From: JAVBLP01 sp031553505
GTDB taxonomy: Bacteria; Elusimicrobiota; Endomicrobiia; Endomicrobiales; Endomicrobiaceae
Reading direction: 5' to 3'
DNA: 64,000 nt
NCBI GenBank assembly: GCA_031553505.1
Contig: JAVBLP010000014.1
Span: 1 to 64,000 of the forward strand
Shown: one piece after another, positions 7,444 to 16,700 of the stretch
Layout of the letters: every line of letters begins with the position of its first letter
Numbering within the stretch: position 1 is the stretch's first letter
Notes under the pieces: model-generated
What the model was told of the DNA's origin: nothing
Databases searched by the model: none
The model's input: only the letters and a program-made list of their open reading frames with translations
Program-made: the position numbers and the translations under genes

Positions 7444-8436
7444 ATGCTTAGCGGAATAAGCAGGGCCGACCTCAAAAAAATTTCCGGCATAGCCAAAATT
7501 ATCAAACAATCTAAAACTTTCTTTATAGCAGGACACGTTAAGCCTGACGGCGACTGTCTCGGCTCCGCTCTTGCTTTAGGTTCGGTTTTAAACAGAATGG
7601 GAAAAAAGGCCGCCGTTTATTCCCGTGACGAAGTGCCTTCTTTCTTAAAGTTTATGAAAGGTTCTGATAAAATAAAGAAGACCGCTAAAAAAACAGATTC
7701 TTTTGACTGTGCGGTAATTCTTGAATCGGTTAATTTTTCGCGCATGGGCGATATAATTTCTCCCAAACAGGCAAAAAAAATTATCAATATAGATCACCAT
7801 TCCATGTTTACCAATTTCGGCGATATTAATTATATAGTTCCTGATTCCGCCTCTACCGCCGAGCTTATGTTAAATATTCTTGAATACATGAAAGTTAAAC
7901 TGACTAAAGACGAGGCTGAAAACCTTTACACGGGCATTGTAACCGACACCGGGAGATTTCAGCAGCTTAATACAACCGCTAACTCGCATATGGCAGCGGC
8001 AAAACTTATCAACTACGGCATATCGCCTAATGAAATTTTTAGAAAGGTTTACGAGGGCAATTCTTTTGCGAGCGTAAAGCTTTTGGGATACGCGTTATCC
8101 GGAATCAAAACCGCTTTTGACGGCAAAATGGCTTATATGAAGCTTACAAAAGAAATGTTTAAAGAAAGCGGCGCGAGAGAAGACGAAACAGAAACTATAA
8201 TAAACTTTACAATGATGATAAAAGGCGTAAAAGTAGGGTGTTTGTTTAAAGAAATCGGCGATAAGGTAACTAAAGTCAGCTTCCGTTCCGTTAAAAACTT
8301 TAATGTGCTTGATATAGTAAAAAAATGCGGCGGCGGAGGGCACAAAAACGCAGCAGGATGCACTCTTCAATCCGATATGGATTCTTCTTTTAATGTTATT
8401 TTAAAAGCGTTTAAAGAGAAATTCAATGGCAAATAA
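7444..8436 (+). CDS. nrnA: DHH-family oligoribonuclease / pAp phosphatase (NrnA-like)
   Basis: A 330-residue DHH/DHHA1 phosphoesterase. In the NrnA family these enzymes degrade very short RNAs and dephosphorylate 3'-phosphoadenosine 5'-phosphate. The DHH domain shows GHVKPDGDCLGS near residues 30-41 and the D117-H118-H119 motif. The DHHA1 domain ends with GGGGHKNAAG (H300). The gene order rbfA-nrnA-truB-ribF is common in bacteria. It overlaps truB by 11 bases, suggesting coupled translation. Confidence 0.92.
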   Translation: MLSGISRADLKKISGIAKIIKQSKTFFIAGHVKPDGDCLGSALALGSVLNRMGKKAAVYSRDEVPSFLKFMKGSDKIKKTAKKTDSFDCAVILESVNFSRMGDIISPKQAKKIINIDHHSMFTNFGDINYIVPDSASTAELMLNILEYMKVKLTKDEAENLYTGIVTDTGRFQQLNTTANSHMAAAKLINYGISPNEIFRKVYEGNSFASVKLLGYALSGIKTAFDGKMAYMKLTKEMFKESGAREDETETIINFTMMIKGVKVGCLFKEIGDKVTKVSFRSVKNFNVLDIVKKCGGGGHKNAAGCTLQSDMDSSFNVILKAFKEKFNGK

Positions 8437-9154
8437 GGTTTATAATGACGTATCCGGAATGCTTCTTCTGGATAAACCCGCAGGCATCACTTCTTTTAAA
8501 GCCGTCAATAAAATCAGAAAAACGCTAAATGTTAAAAAAGCCGGCCACTGCGGCACTTTAGACCCCTTGGCTACGGGTCTTCTTATAGTGCTTGTTGGCA
8601 AAGCCACAAAACTTCAGGATAATTTTATGAAAAAAGATAAAGTTTACAGAAGTTCTTTTCTTTTAGGCACAGTCACCGACAGCGGCGATACGGACGGTAA
8701 AATATTGTCGCAAAACCCTTACGAGCATATAACGGCTGAAAAGGTTTTAGAAGTTTTAAAAAGCTTTTCGGGAGAGATAGAACAGATACCTCCGATGTTT
8801 TCCGCGCTTAAATACGGCGGAAAAAAGCTCTACGAATACGCGAGAAAAGGCATTGAGGTTGTAAGGGCTCCGCGTAGAATTACCATAAAAAACATTGAAA
8901 TGCTTTCATATGAAAAAGGCATAGTTGATGTTTCGGTAGAGTGTTCAAGCGGCACGTATATAAGGACTTTGGCTGAAGACGTCGGCAAAGCTTTGGGATG
9001 CGGAGCGGCGGTATGCGCTTTAAGGCGTGAAAAAATAGATGTTTTTGACGTAAACAAAGCTTTAAAAGCGGAAGATTTTGAAAATCCTGTTAAAATAGAA
9101 AACTCTTTGCTTTGCTGCGAAAAATTTATTGCGGAATACAAAAATGCTGTCTAA
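8426..9154 (+). CDS. truB: tRNA pseudouridine-55 synthase
   Basis: TruB of 242 residues, which makes pseudouridine 55 in the T loop of tRNAs. It begins with a GMLLLDKPAGITSF motif and contains AGHCGTLDPLATGLL, where D46 is the catalytic aspartate. KVYRSSFLLGTVTDSGDTDG and CSSGTYIRTLAEDVG follow. The short form lacks a PUA domain. It starts inside the end of nrnA and its own end overlaps ribF. Confidence 0.96.
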   Translation: MANKVYNDVSGMLLLDKPAGITSFKAVNKIRKTLNVKKAGHCGTLDPLATGLLIVLVGKATKLQDNFMKKDKVYRSSFLLGTVTDSGDTDGKILSQNPYEHITAEKVLEVLKSFSGEIEQIPPMFSALKYGGKKLYEYARKGIEVVRAPRRITIKNIEMLSYEKGIVDVSVECSSGTYIRTLAEDVGKALGCGAAVCALRREKIDVFDVNKALKAEDFENPVKIENSLLCCEKFIAEYKNAV

Positions 9155-10022
9155 AAAAACTGTTGTAACCATCGGAACTTTTGACGGCGTGCATAAAGGG
9201 CACCGAATGCTTATAAAGAAGAATCTGACCGCGGCTAAAAAACACGGTCTGAAAAGCATAATTGTGGCGCTTGAAAGGCCTTTCAGAAATGTCAGCGGCC
9301 TGCTTACGCTGTATAAAGAAAAAATACATGAGATAAGCCTTTTAGGCATTGATGAGATCTATATTATTCCCGTTCCGTCCAAAATCTTATCCGATAAACC
9401 TGAAGTTTTTTTTGAAGGGTTTTTAATAAGAGAGCTTAACGCTGCGGAAATTGTGTGCGGCGCTGATTTTGCTTTCGGCAAGGACCGTAAAGGCAGTATT
9501 GAATGGCTGAAGAAAAAAACAAAAGGAAAAGGTTTACAGCTTACCATAGTAAAGCCTTTAAAGGCCGGATCAAAACAAATTTCTTCTTCTTTGGCAAGGC
9601 ATTTGCTTGAAAAAGGCGATTTGAAAGGCGCAAACAGGCTTTTAGGCAGGAATTACTCGTTCTATGGTATGCCTTTTAGGGAAAAAGGAATTGCTAAAAA
9701 ACTCGGCTATCCGACGGTTAACCTTAAAACGGATGAAAATAAACTTCTCCCTCTGGGAATTTTTATAAGTACGATATCACAGGGAACAAAAATATACCCT
9801 TCAATAACAAGCATAGGAAGCCGCCCTACTTTTGACAGGGGCGCAAAAATTGTGCCGGAGACTTATATTCTGGATTTTAAAGGCACATGGAAAAAAGCAG
9901 AAACTAAGGTTGTTTTGCTTAAAAAAGTAAGGGATGAAAAGAAGTTTAAAAATGCCGGTGAGCTTATAAATCAGATATCCAAAGACGTTGCAGCCGCAAA
10001 AAAGTATTTTAAGATTGTTTAA
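9144..10022 (+). CDS. ribF: Bifunctional riboflavin kinase / FAD synthetase
   Basis: RibF of about 292 residues makes FMN from riboflavin and FAD from FMN. The N-terminal adenylyltransferase domain has TIGTFDGVHKGHRML and CGADFAFGKDRKG. The C-terminal flavokinase domain has KKLGYPTVNL and the ETYILDF...KVVLLKKVRDEKKF block. I chose ATG 9144, which overlaps truB by 11 bases; an in-frame TTG at 9129 is less likely. The 3' end overlaps the convergent gene on the minus strand by four bases. Confidence 0.93.
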   Translation: MLSKKTVVTIGTFDGVHKGHRMLIKKNLTAAKKHGLKSIIVALERPFRNVSGLLTLYKEKIHEISLLGIDEIYIIPVPSKILSDKPEVFFEGFLIRELNAAEIVCGADFAFGKDRKGSIEWLKKKTKGKGLQLTIVKPLKAGSKQISSSLARHLLEKGDLKGANRLLGRNYSFYGMPFREKGIAKKLGYPTVNLKTDENKLLPLGIFISTISQGTKIYPSITSIGSRPTFDRGAKIVPETYILDFKGTWKKAETKVVLLKKVRDEKKFKNAGELINQISKDVAAAKKYFKIV

Positions 10023-10408
10023 TGGTAAGCCGCTTTTGATTTTTTAAGCATTGCGTACCCCAAAACGCAAAAGAAAACCGCCGCTATAAGCCCGAATACC
10101 GACAGCCTGTTTCTTAAATAAACGCTCATGGCAGCCACCGCGATTCCTATCACAAAATAAGTAATGCCTGTCGATTTCATCATATTAGACATCTTTTGAG
10201 TTTCAAAAACCATAAACTCTCTTATAATTCTAAATTCTTCCTCATTTATGTTAACGCCTCTTGCCGCGAGCGTGTTAAATGCAGCTTTATTGTCGTCGGC
10301 ATTGTTTGAAGTCATCTGTTTTCTTAAGCCCATCAAAATCTCTTTGTCGCCCTGTTTTGTAAACTCTTCATTTATAAGATTTGCGAGTTCCGCTATGCTT
10401 TTTGCCAT
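10019..10408 (-). CDS. Small two-span membrane protein, unknown function
   Basis: A 129-residue protein I do not recognise. Residues 1-70 are soluble and charged, with helices such as IAELANLINEEFTKQGDKEI and INEEEFRIIREFMVFETQKM. Two hydrophobic spans follow (about 80-98 ITYFVIGIAVAAMSVYL and 104-121 VFGLIAAVFFCVLGYAML), then a short basic tail. GGAG lies about eight bases before the ATG. It is 13 bases after tcdA on the same strand, so it is probably the last gene of the A2M-pbpC-tcdA unit. Its last codons overlap the end of ribF. Confidence 0.75.
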   Translation of the reverse strand: MAKSIAELANLINEEFTKQGDKEILMGLRKQMTSNNADDNKAAFNTLAARGVNINEEEFRIIREFMVFETQKMSNMMKSTGITYFVIGIAVAAMSVYLRNRLSVFGLIAAVFFCVLGYAMLKKSKAAYH

Positions 10409-10421
10409 TTTTTCTCCGGAA

Positions 10422-11153
10422 TTAAGACGTAATTTTTTCTATTGCCAGGTTTGCTATCATAAGACCGAAAATTCCGGTTATGGCGTTAAGGCTTCCTAGT
10501 ATTTTTGACGAACTCTTTTCAAATTTTTCGCTGCCCCCCGGCAGGTTTTCAGGATAAAGCGGTTTCATCTGCGCTTCCTGTTCGGAAAATACGCACATAA
10601 TGCCTTTGTTAATGCCGCATTTTCTGAGTTCTCCGCGAAGCCTTTCTGCAAGGCGGCAGTGATGAGTCTCAAATAAATCCGCAGTTCTGATTGATAACGG
10701 GTCTGTTTTAAGCGCCGCCCCCATGGAAGATATAACGGGAATAGAGTTTTTAATACAGTATTCCAAAAGGCGCGTTTTAGGGCTGAAAGAATCTATCGCG
10801 TCTATAACTAAATCCGGTTTTTTGCTGAATATTTCATCAAAGTTGCAGGAGTTTACAAAAACCGGCATAGTTTCCACTTTGCATTTCGGGTTTATGTCTA
10901 AAACTCTCTCTTTGGCGGCATCCGTTTTCATTTTGCCTAAAGTGGAGTGTAAGGCGTAAAGCTGCCTGTTAATATTTGTTACCTGTATTTTATCATTGTC
11001 TATAAGCAGAAAACTGCCAACTCCGGAACGCGCAAGCGCTTCAACGGCAAAACTGCCTACCGCGCCAAGACCGACTACCGTAATTTTGGCGTTCTGCAGT
11101 TTTTCAACCTTATCTTTCCCTAAAAGCAGTTCCGTCCTTAAAAATTGTTCCAT
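10422..11153 (-). CDS. tcdA: tRNA threonylcarbamoyladenosine dehydratase (TcdA-like, ThiF/E1 fold)
   Basis: A 243-residue E1-like adenylating enzyme. TcdA converts t6A in tRNA to its cyclic form using ATP. The Rossmann nucleotide site is VVGLGAVGSFAVEAL, followed by LLIDNDKIQVTNINRQ (the conserved D and NRQ) and DAIDSFSPKTRLL. The HCRLAERLRGELRKCGI region and the absence of the CxxC zinc pairs favour TcdA over ThiF/MoeB, though a general ThiF-family call cannot be excluded. It lies 83 bases after pbpC on the minus strand. Confidence 0.82.
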   Translation of the reverse strand: MEQFLRTELLLGKDKVEKLQNAKITVVGLGAVGSFAVEALARSGVGSFLLIDNDKIQVTNINRQLYALHSTLGKMKTDAAKERVLDINPKCKVETMPVFVNSCNFDEIFSKKPDLVIDAIDSFSPKTRLLEYCIKNSIPVISSMGAALKTDPLSIRTADLFETHHCRLAERLRGELRKCGINKGIMCVFSEQEAQMKPLYPENLPGGSEKFEKSSSKILGSLNAITGIFGLMIANLAIEKITS

Positions 11154-11214
11154 GATTTTTTATTATACCAGATTTGTTACTTGAGCTCTACTTTTATATT
11201 GTACGGTTTATGGA

Positions 11215-11236
11215 ATTACAAACAGCGGCTTGTAAT
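11215..11236 (-). other. Hairpin directly after pbpC
   Basis: ATTACAA (11215-11221) and TTGTAAT (11230-11236) form a stem around GCGG immediately after the pbpC stop. There is no clear T run, so it may be a weak or Rho-assisted stop, or an mRNA end-stabiliser. Confidence 0.4.
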
Positions 11237-13588
11237 TTATCTGCCGATAATTTCAACTTTCAATACTGCGGCAGACGCTCTGCCTAAATCGTCAACCGCC
11301 CTTACTGTATAACTGCCGGAATCCACCTTTGCCGTCAAAACCATGCCGGATTTACTTTTGCCAATATATTTATTGTCCAGAAACCAGAAAATCGTATCGG
11401 CATCGCTGTCGGCGTCGGCTTTAAAAGGCACTCTTTCATTGTTTAAGTTTTCAATCCTGAAAGTATAGATAATGTTTTGTGTCGGAAGGATAATTGAAGG
11501 GGCTTTTCCGTAGCTGGAAATCTGGTTAAGTTCCATATCCGGCATATATTTAGGCGGAATTCTGTGCGTAATGCCGGCAAGCTTAAACAGCGATATTATT
11601 TCGGAGCTCCAAAATTCGTACACAGCCGTATTTGTTTTGCCTTCTGTAAAGTACGGGCGCCTTAAGCCTGTTTTCTTGTCTATATATACGGGCCTGTGCA
11701 CATCGCAAAGGCTGATGGGGGATTTTCCGGGTATAAAATGCGTTAAAATCGTATTTTTACAGTACTGCGTCGGTAAATCGCCGGAAACGGCGCAAACTTC
11801 AACTTCTTTTATATTGAGTTCATCGTATTCAAGCTTTGAGCCGGCAAGCGAGCGGTTTTCGCCGTAAACCGTTTTTATGATTTCAAAAAACAAAGGCACG
11901 GCGGATGTGCGCGCCATAAATGACTGTTGCCCTTCATTGTTAAATTTGCCGACCCATACGGCAAGCACGTAATCTCCGAAAACTCCTGCCGTCCAGGCGT
12001 CGCGGAAAGCATAAGAAGTGCCTGTTTTCCAGTAAACCTCAAAATCCTTAAAACTTAGGGCGGCTTTTATTTCCGCTTCCGGCCTTTTATTGTCTTTAAG
12101 CATTTCAAGCGCGAGAACAGCCGCTTCGGGCGACATAACAATTTGCCCGGAAGCGTCGTATGAACGGGTAAATTTCAGTTCCTTAAGCTCACCTTTGTTT
12201 GCAAGCATCGCGTAAAGCATGACAAGTTTTTCCATGGATATTTCAAAGCCGCCGATGGCAAGGGAAGAGCCGTAATAATCCGCGTCTTTCAGGTTTTTTA
12301 CGCCGGCTTTGGCAAGAAGCTCTATAAAGCTGTCAGGCCCGTTTTTTATAAGCAAATCTATTGCGGGAATATTTCTGCTTTGCGTTAATGCGTAAGTCGC
12401 AAAAACCGGTCCCATAAAATCCCTGTCGGAATTTTCCGGAGCGTAAACTCCGTAATATTTCGGCGTGTCTTTAAGCAGGCTCATCGGATGTATAATGCCT
12501 TTTTCCAAAGCGAGGGCGTATATAAAAGGCTTCATCATGGATCCGGGGGAACGGTACGCCGCGCAGCCGTTTACCTGCCCTTGTATCGAATCGTCAAAAA
12601 AATCCGCTGAACCTATGTAAGATACTACTTCCATCGTTTTATAATTTATAAGCATGGCGCAGGCATTATTTATGCCGCGCCCGGCATTCCTTGTGACGTA
12701 AGATTTTATTCTTTGTTCTATTATCTTCTGAAGTTTTAAATCCAACGTGGTCTGGATCGCATAATCGCTTTTTTCGGCAATCATTTTATCCGTAAGGTGC
12801 GGCGCTTCAAAAGGCAGGTTTGAAGGTTTTTTGATATATAAAGGCATATCAAAATAATTCGCTTTTCCGGCATCTTCGGGATGTTTTTTTACCCAGGCGT
12901 TAAAAATTCTTTTTCTGGCAAATTCTATTTTTTCCTGCTGCTGAGGTTCGGCAAGCCTTCTGAAATTAGGGTTTTGCGGGATTACGCATAAGTTAAACGC
13001 TTCAAGAATCGTTAAGTTTTCAATTTTAGCGGAAAAATATATTAATGCCGCGGCTCCGGCACCTTCAATATTATACCCGTAAGGCGCGATATTTAAGTAT
13101 GCTTCAAGAATATCATTTTTTCCGTATCTCATCTCAATCCACAAGGCGGCAAATATCTGCTTGATTTTGCCCGTAACGGACGTGCTGTCTATTCCGTAAA
13201 CCATTCTGGCAAGCTGCATAGTTATTGTTGAGGCGCCTACGGGGCGCTGTTTTTTTATAATGCTTGTCCAAAAACCCTTAAACAATGCTACGGGATTTAC
13301 GCCCGGATGAAAATAGAAGTATTTGTCTTCATATAAAATAGTGCCGGTTTTTAAAGATTCCGGCATTGCGGAAAGCGAAGTAAAAAGCCTGTACTGTTCG
13401 TCAGCCGAAGTTGTTATGCGCAAAAGCCTGTTATTTCTGTCAAAAACAGCCTGCGAAAAAGAGTATCCGCTTAAAATGCTGTTTTTTGGCGCAAAGCGCG
13501 CTAGGAGCAATAAAGACACAACGCACAGCAAAACTGCCGCTGCGCGTTGTATTGTTATGTTTTTGAAGAAACGTTTAAACTTATTCAT
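11237..13588 (-). CDS. pbpC: Penicillin-binding protein 1C
   Basis: PBP1C of about 783 residues, a bifunctional peptidoglycan synthase anchored in the inner membrane. One span lies near the N-terminus (AAAVLLCVVSLLLLARF). The GT51 glycosyltransferase domain shows EDKYFYFHPGVN and GASTITMQLARMV. The transpeptidase domain has the serine motif SMMK in YRSPGSMMKPF and KTGTSYAFRDAW. The C-terminal PBP1C domain follows (SPISLCDVHRP onward). I prefer ATG at 13588; an in-frame TTG at 13612 would add eight residues. It follows the alpha-2-macroglobulin gene, the same pairing as yfhM-pbpC in E. coli. Confidence 0.94.
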   Translation of the reverse strand: MNKFKRFFKNITIQRAAAVLLCVVSLLLLARFAPKNSILSGYSFSQAVFDRNNRLLRITTSADEQYRLFTSLSAMPESLKTGTILYEDKYFYFHPGVNPVALFKGFWTSIIKKQRPVGASTITMQLARMVYGIDSTSVTGKIKQIFAALWIEMRYGKNDILEAYLNIAPYGYNIEGAGAAALIYFSAKIENLTILEAFNLCVIPQNPNFRRLAEPQQQEKIEFARKRIFNAWVKKHPEDAGKANYFDMPLYIKKPSNLPFEAPHLTDKMIAEKSDYAIQTTLDLKLQKIIEQRIKSYVTRNAGRGINNACAMLINYKTMEVVSYIGSADFFDDSIQGQVNGCAAYRSPGSMMKPFIYALALEKGIIHPMSLLKDTPKYYGVYAPENSDRDFMGPVFATYALTQSRNIPAIDLLIKNGPDSFIELLAKAGVKNLKDADYYGSSLAIGGFEISMEKLVMLYAMLANKGELKELKFTRSYDASGQIVMSPEAAVLALEMLKDNKRPEAEIKAALSFKDFEVYWKTGTSYAFRDAWTAGVFGDYVLAVWVGKFNNEGQQSFMARTSAVPLFFEIIKTVYGENRSLAGSKLEYDELNIKEVEVCAVSGDLPTQYCKNTILTHFIPGKSPISLCDVHRPVYIDKKTGLRRPYFTEGKTNTAVYEFWSSEIISLFKLAGITHRIPPKYMPDMELNQISSYGKAPSIILPTQNIIYTFRIENLNNERVPFKADADSDADTIFWFLDNKYIGKSKSGMVLTAKVDSGSYTVRAVDDLGRASAAVLKVEIIGR

Positions 13589-13649
13589 TAGCTGTTTATC
13601 AAATTTTTTCAAATGCCTAAAATCAGAAAGCCATTATATATTTCCGGGT

Positions 13650-13690
13650 TCTGCGAACGCTTAAGGCAGCACCGCAGAATGACTGCGAAT
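13650..13690 (-). repeat. GTCATTCTG-type inverted element between A2M and pbpC
   Basis: On the minus strand this reads GTCATTCTGCGGTGCTGCC and closes with TTCGCAGAAC. TTCTGCG and CGCAGAA form a 7-bp inverted repeat. The motif resembles the GTCATTCTGAAC...CAGAA strings at 29839-29861 and 39671-39694, so it may belong to a small dispersed element family. Weak evidence, based on three short matches. Confidence 0.4.
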
Positions 13691-13712
13691 GTGCCGGTGC
13701 CGCATGGTTAAT

Positions 13713-16700
13713 TTAATTTCCCGGCTGTACAACTTCTATTGAAGACTGTTTTGTCAAAGCCGAGAATTCAGGGTCGTACATTCCGGATGCGTACACTCCC
13801 GGCACTGTAAACTTGCCTTTGGTAACGGCTTTTACTTTATAAGTAAGTTCATTTATTCCGCTGTATAAAGGCACGTAGAAAATCATTCTGTCTTCTCTTG
13901 CGTCCGTGCTGTCATAAGAGCCATGCTGCGTCCCGCTTATGATTTCAAAGCATGCGGGGAGAAGGTCTACAAGCGCCACCATCACGTAGTCATTCGCTTT
14001 TGAGCGTATTCTTACGCGTACGGTTATAATGTCTCCGAGTTTTGCGCTCTTTATTACAGAGCCGTTTTCGTCAAGGTAATCGCGCGTTATTTCCAGTTTT
14101 TCGGAATACTCTTTCGCCGTCCTGTCAAAACCCTGCTGGATTACGCTGTAATAAATATTGCCCAGCCCTTCTTTTGTGTTTATTGTGAATTCTTTAGTTT
14201 GTGAAGTAAACTTGCCGTAAGGGAACGGATCCGGCTGTAATATTACCGCGTTTTCTTTTCCCGCATTATCCTTTTCTGAAACTTGTATGTTAGCGTCTTT
14301 TCCTTCCATAGAGCTGCCGTAAGAAAGCAATGCAAGCAGTATGTAAGAAGAAGATATGGTGTTATACTTCCCGTCAAGTATTACCTGTACAAGTCCGTCT
14401 GCTATCGCCTGCGCGTCAGGATTTAAATTATTTGCAAAATGCTTGTTGCAAAGGTACAAATATGCCGCGTTGCGCTGCGAACTTGAATCGTAGTCCGAGT
14501 AGAAAATAAATTTTTCTTTTGTATCCGCTTTAAACGATTTAATAAGCGCATCGGCTTTTTTTGTATCTTTTAAGAGCGCGTAGCATGACGCCATATAAGC
14601 CGAAACTACGTCTTCCTGCCATTTCTTCGATATTGAGTTTAAATATTCTTCGATTCTCAAAAGGTTATTTGTCGTTACGGCGTTATTTCTCGTTAAAACG
14701 TAATTCGCGTACGCTTTAAGCCTTGCGTCTTCTATGCTTGTAGGGAGAGACGAAGCGAAGTATTCCAGCCAGTTTTTGCCTCTGTCAAGTATTTCCTGCG
14801 GAACAGGGTAATCTAATTCTTTAGCGTCCGTAAAGAAATGCAAAGCATAGACCGTGGCGTAAATATGTTCGCCGGTTGAATCCGGCCAGAGCGAAAAAGC
14901 GCCGGAATTTAACTGGCGAGTCCTTATTCTTGAAAAGGTATTTTCAAAAAGTTTCTGCTGCTCTTCGGCTGTTATAAATCCTTTTCTGTCAGAAGTTGTA
15001 CTGTAGATGAACGGAAATGCAGCGCTTACTATCTGTTCCGTGCAGCCGTAAGGGTACGCGTTGAAATATTTTTTCAAAGATAAAAATACGAGCTGAGGAT
15101 TATAAGAAACCGCTATTTCCCTGTTTGCGTATTCGTCATACATATTTCTGGCGAAACCGTCTATTTTAGTCTTGGCTTTTTTGGATATTCCGGAATCGGT
15201 TTTTGTCATATAAACATAAGCTGGCCTGACGCTTACGCTGATTTCCGCTTTGTAAACATCATTTTTGTTTTTTGCCTTGAAGATTAAATCGCCCGAGCCT
15301 AAAGAATCAAGCGTTTTTAAGCTGAAACGCACAATCTTTTCGCCGCCTTCTTTGACTTCTATTGTCTGTTTGTTTGTGCCCGTTATTTCAAACTTATCGT
15401 TGCTTTCAAGCCAGACTTCAAGCGTTGCTGATTTAGAGTTTTCAATATTATTTGACACCGTTGCGGTAACTTCAAAAGTATCGCCCGGCAGCGCCGCGAC
15501 CGGAGCAATCGGCGATATTATTACGGGGGATTTCACTATAACTTCCGTTTCGGCATTGCCCGCTCTGGATGAATTTGCGGCTACGGCCATTATTTTAAGT
15601 TCGCCGTTAAAGTAAGCCGGTACTTTATATTTTACTGTTTTGTACTGCGTTGAAGAATCAAGCGTTTTAGACCAGAAAACTACCGGCGCTTCCTGTTTTC
15701 TTGCGAACGGGTTAAGGTTTTTCTCTATCATTTCATAACCGTCGCCGCCGCCGATTCCTGAAATTTCCCTGATGATTTTATAGTCAGGCAAAATGAGATC
15801 TACTGTCTGGAAAGTTGTAACTTCAAGCGCGCCTTTAGTGAAAAAGTAAGCAAGCGGGTTTGGCGTTTTATAGTTTGCTACCTGCAAAATCCCCTGGTTT
15901 ACCGCGTATACCACTATTTTTGCGTCCTGCGAGGTTTTGTAAGATATTTCAATCTCTTCACCTGGGCGTACAGTGTCCGGCGTTTTTAAATCTATTTTTA
16001 CCGTTCTTTTCGCAAGGCTTATTTTGAAAGGCACCGCCGCGTAGCTGTGCGGGCTTGAAAAAATCTCTTTTGAGTCCATCGAACGTATGAATGAAACGTT
16101 TACGTAGGCATTGCCTTCAACCGTGTTAGGCACGGTGATTTTCTGTACTGAGCTGTTGGTATCAGCCTTAAACCATTTATAAGCGTACACTTTATCTTTT
16201 TCTATTGTGATAAGCCCCGCTCCGGCGTAAGGGGCGGTGATATTAAGCGTAAGCTGGCTGCCGGGCTCAATATCGTCATCCTGTAAATTTATCATAAGGT
16301 TTGCGTCTTTTTCTACCGTAAGAGACTGGTTTGAGCTTCCCGCGACAAAGTAGATTACGCTTAAAAGCTTATTGCCGTTTTCGTCTTCGATTTCAAAAGC
16401 GTAGTGTCCGGGGTTTTGCGTGTTGATTTTTGCTTTATTTACTCCCGCCGTAAGGTTTAACGCTTTTTCTTCAATCACATTTTCTTTCACGGTGCTCTGG
16501 TATTTGTAAACGCCGTTGCTCTGTTTTATAAGCGATGAGATATACTGCCTTTGCACGGCTTTCATCTTAACATTTTTGAGTTCTATTGATTTTAGGTTAT
16601 TATCAATAGCAGTTATTTCAAGTTCGGCATCGCTTCCTTTATTTAAATAGTCAAGTTTGTATATTGTTTTGTAACCTAATAGATATTTATAAGGCGATAC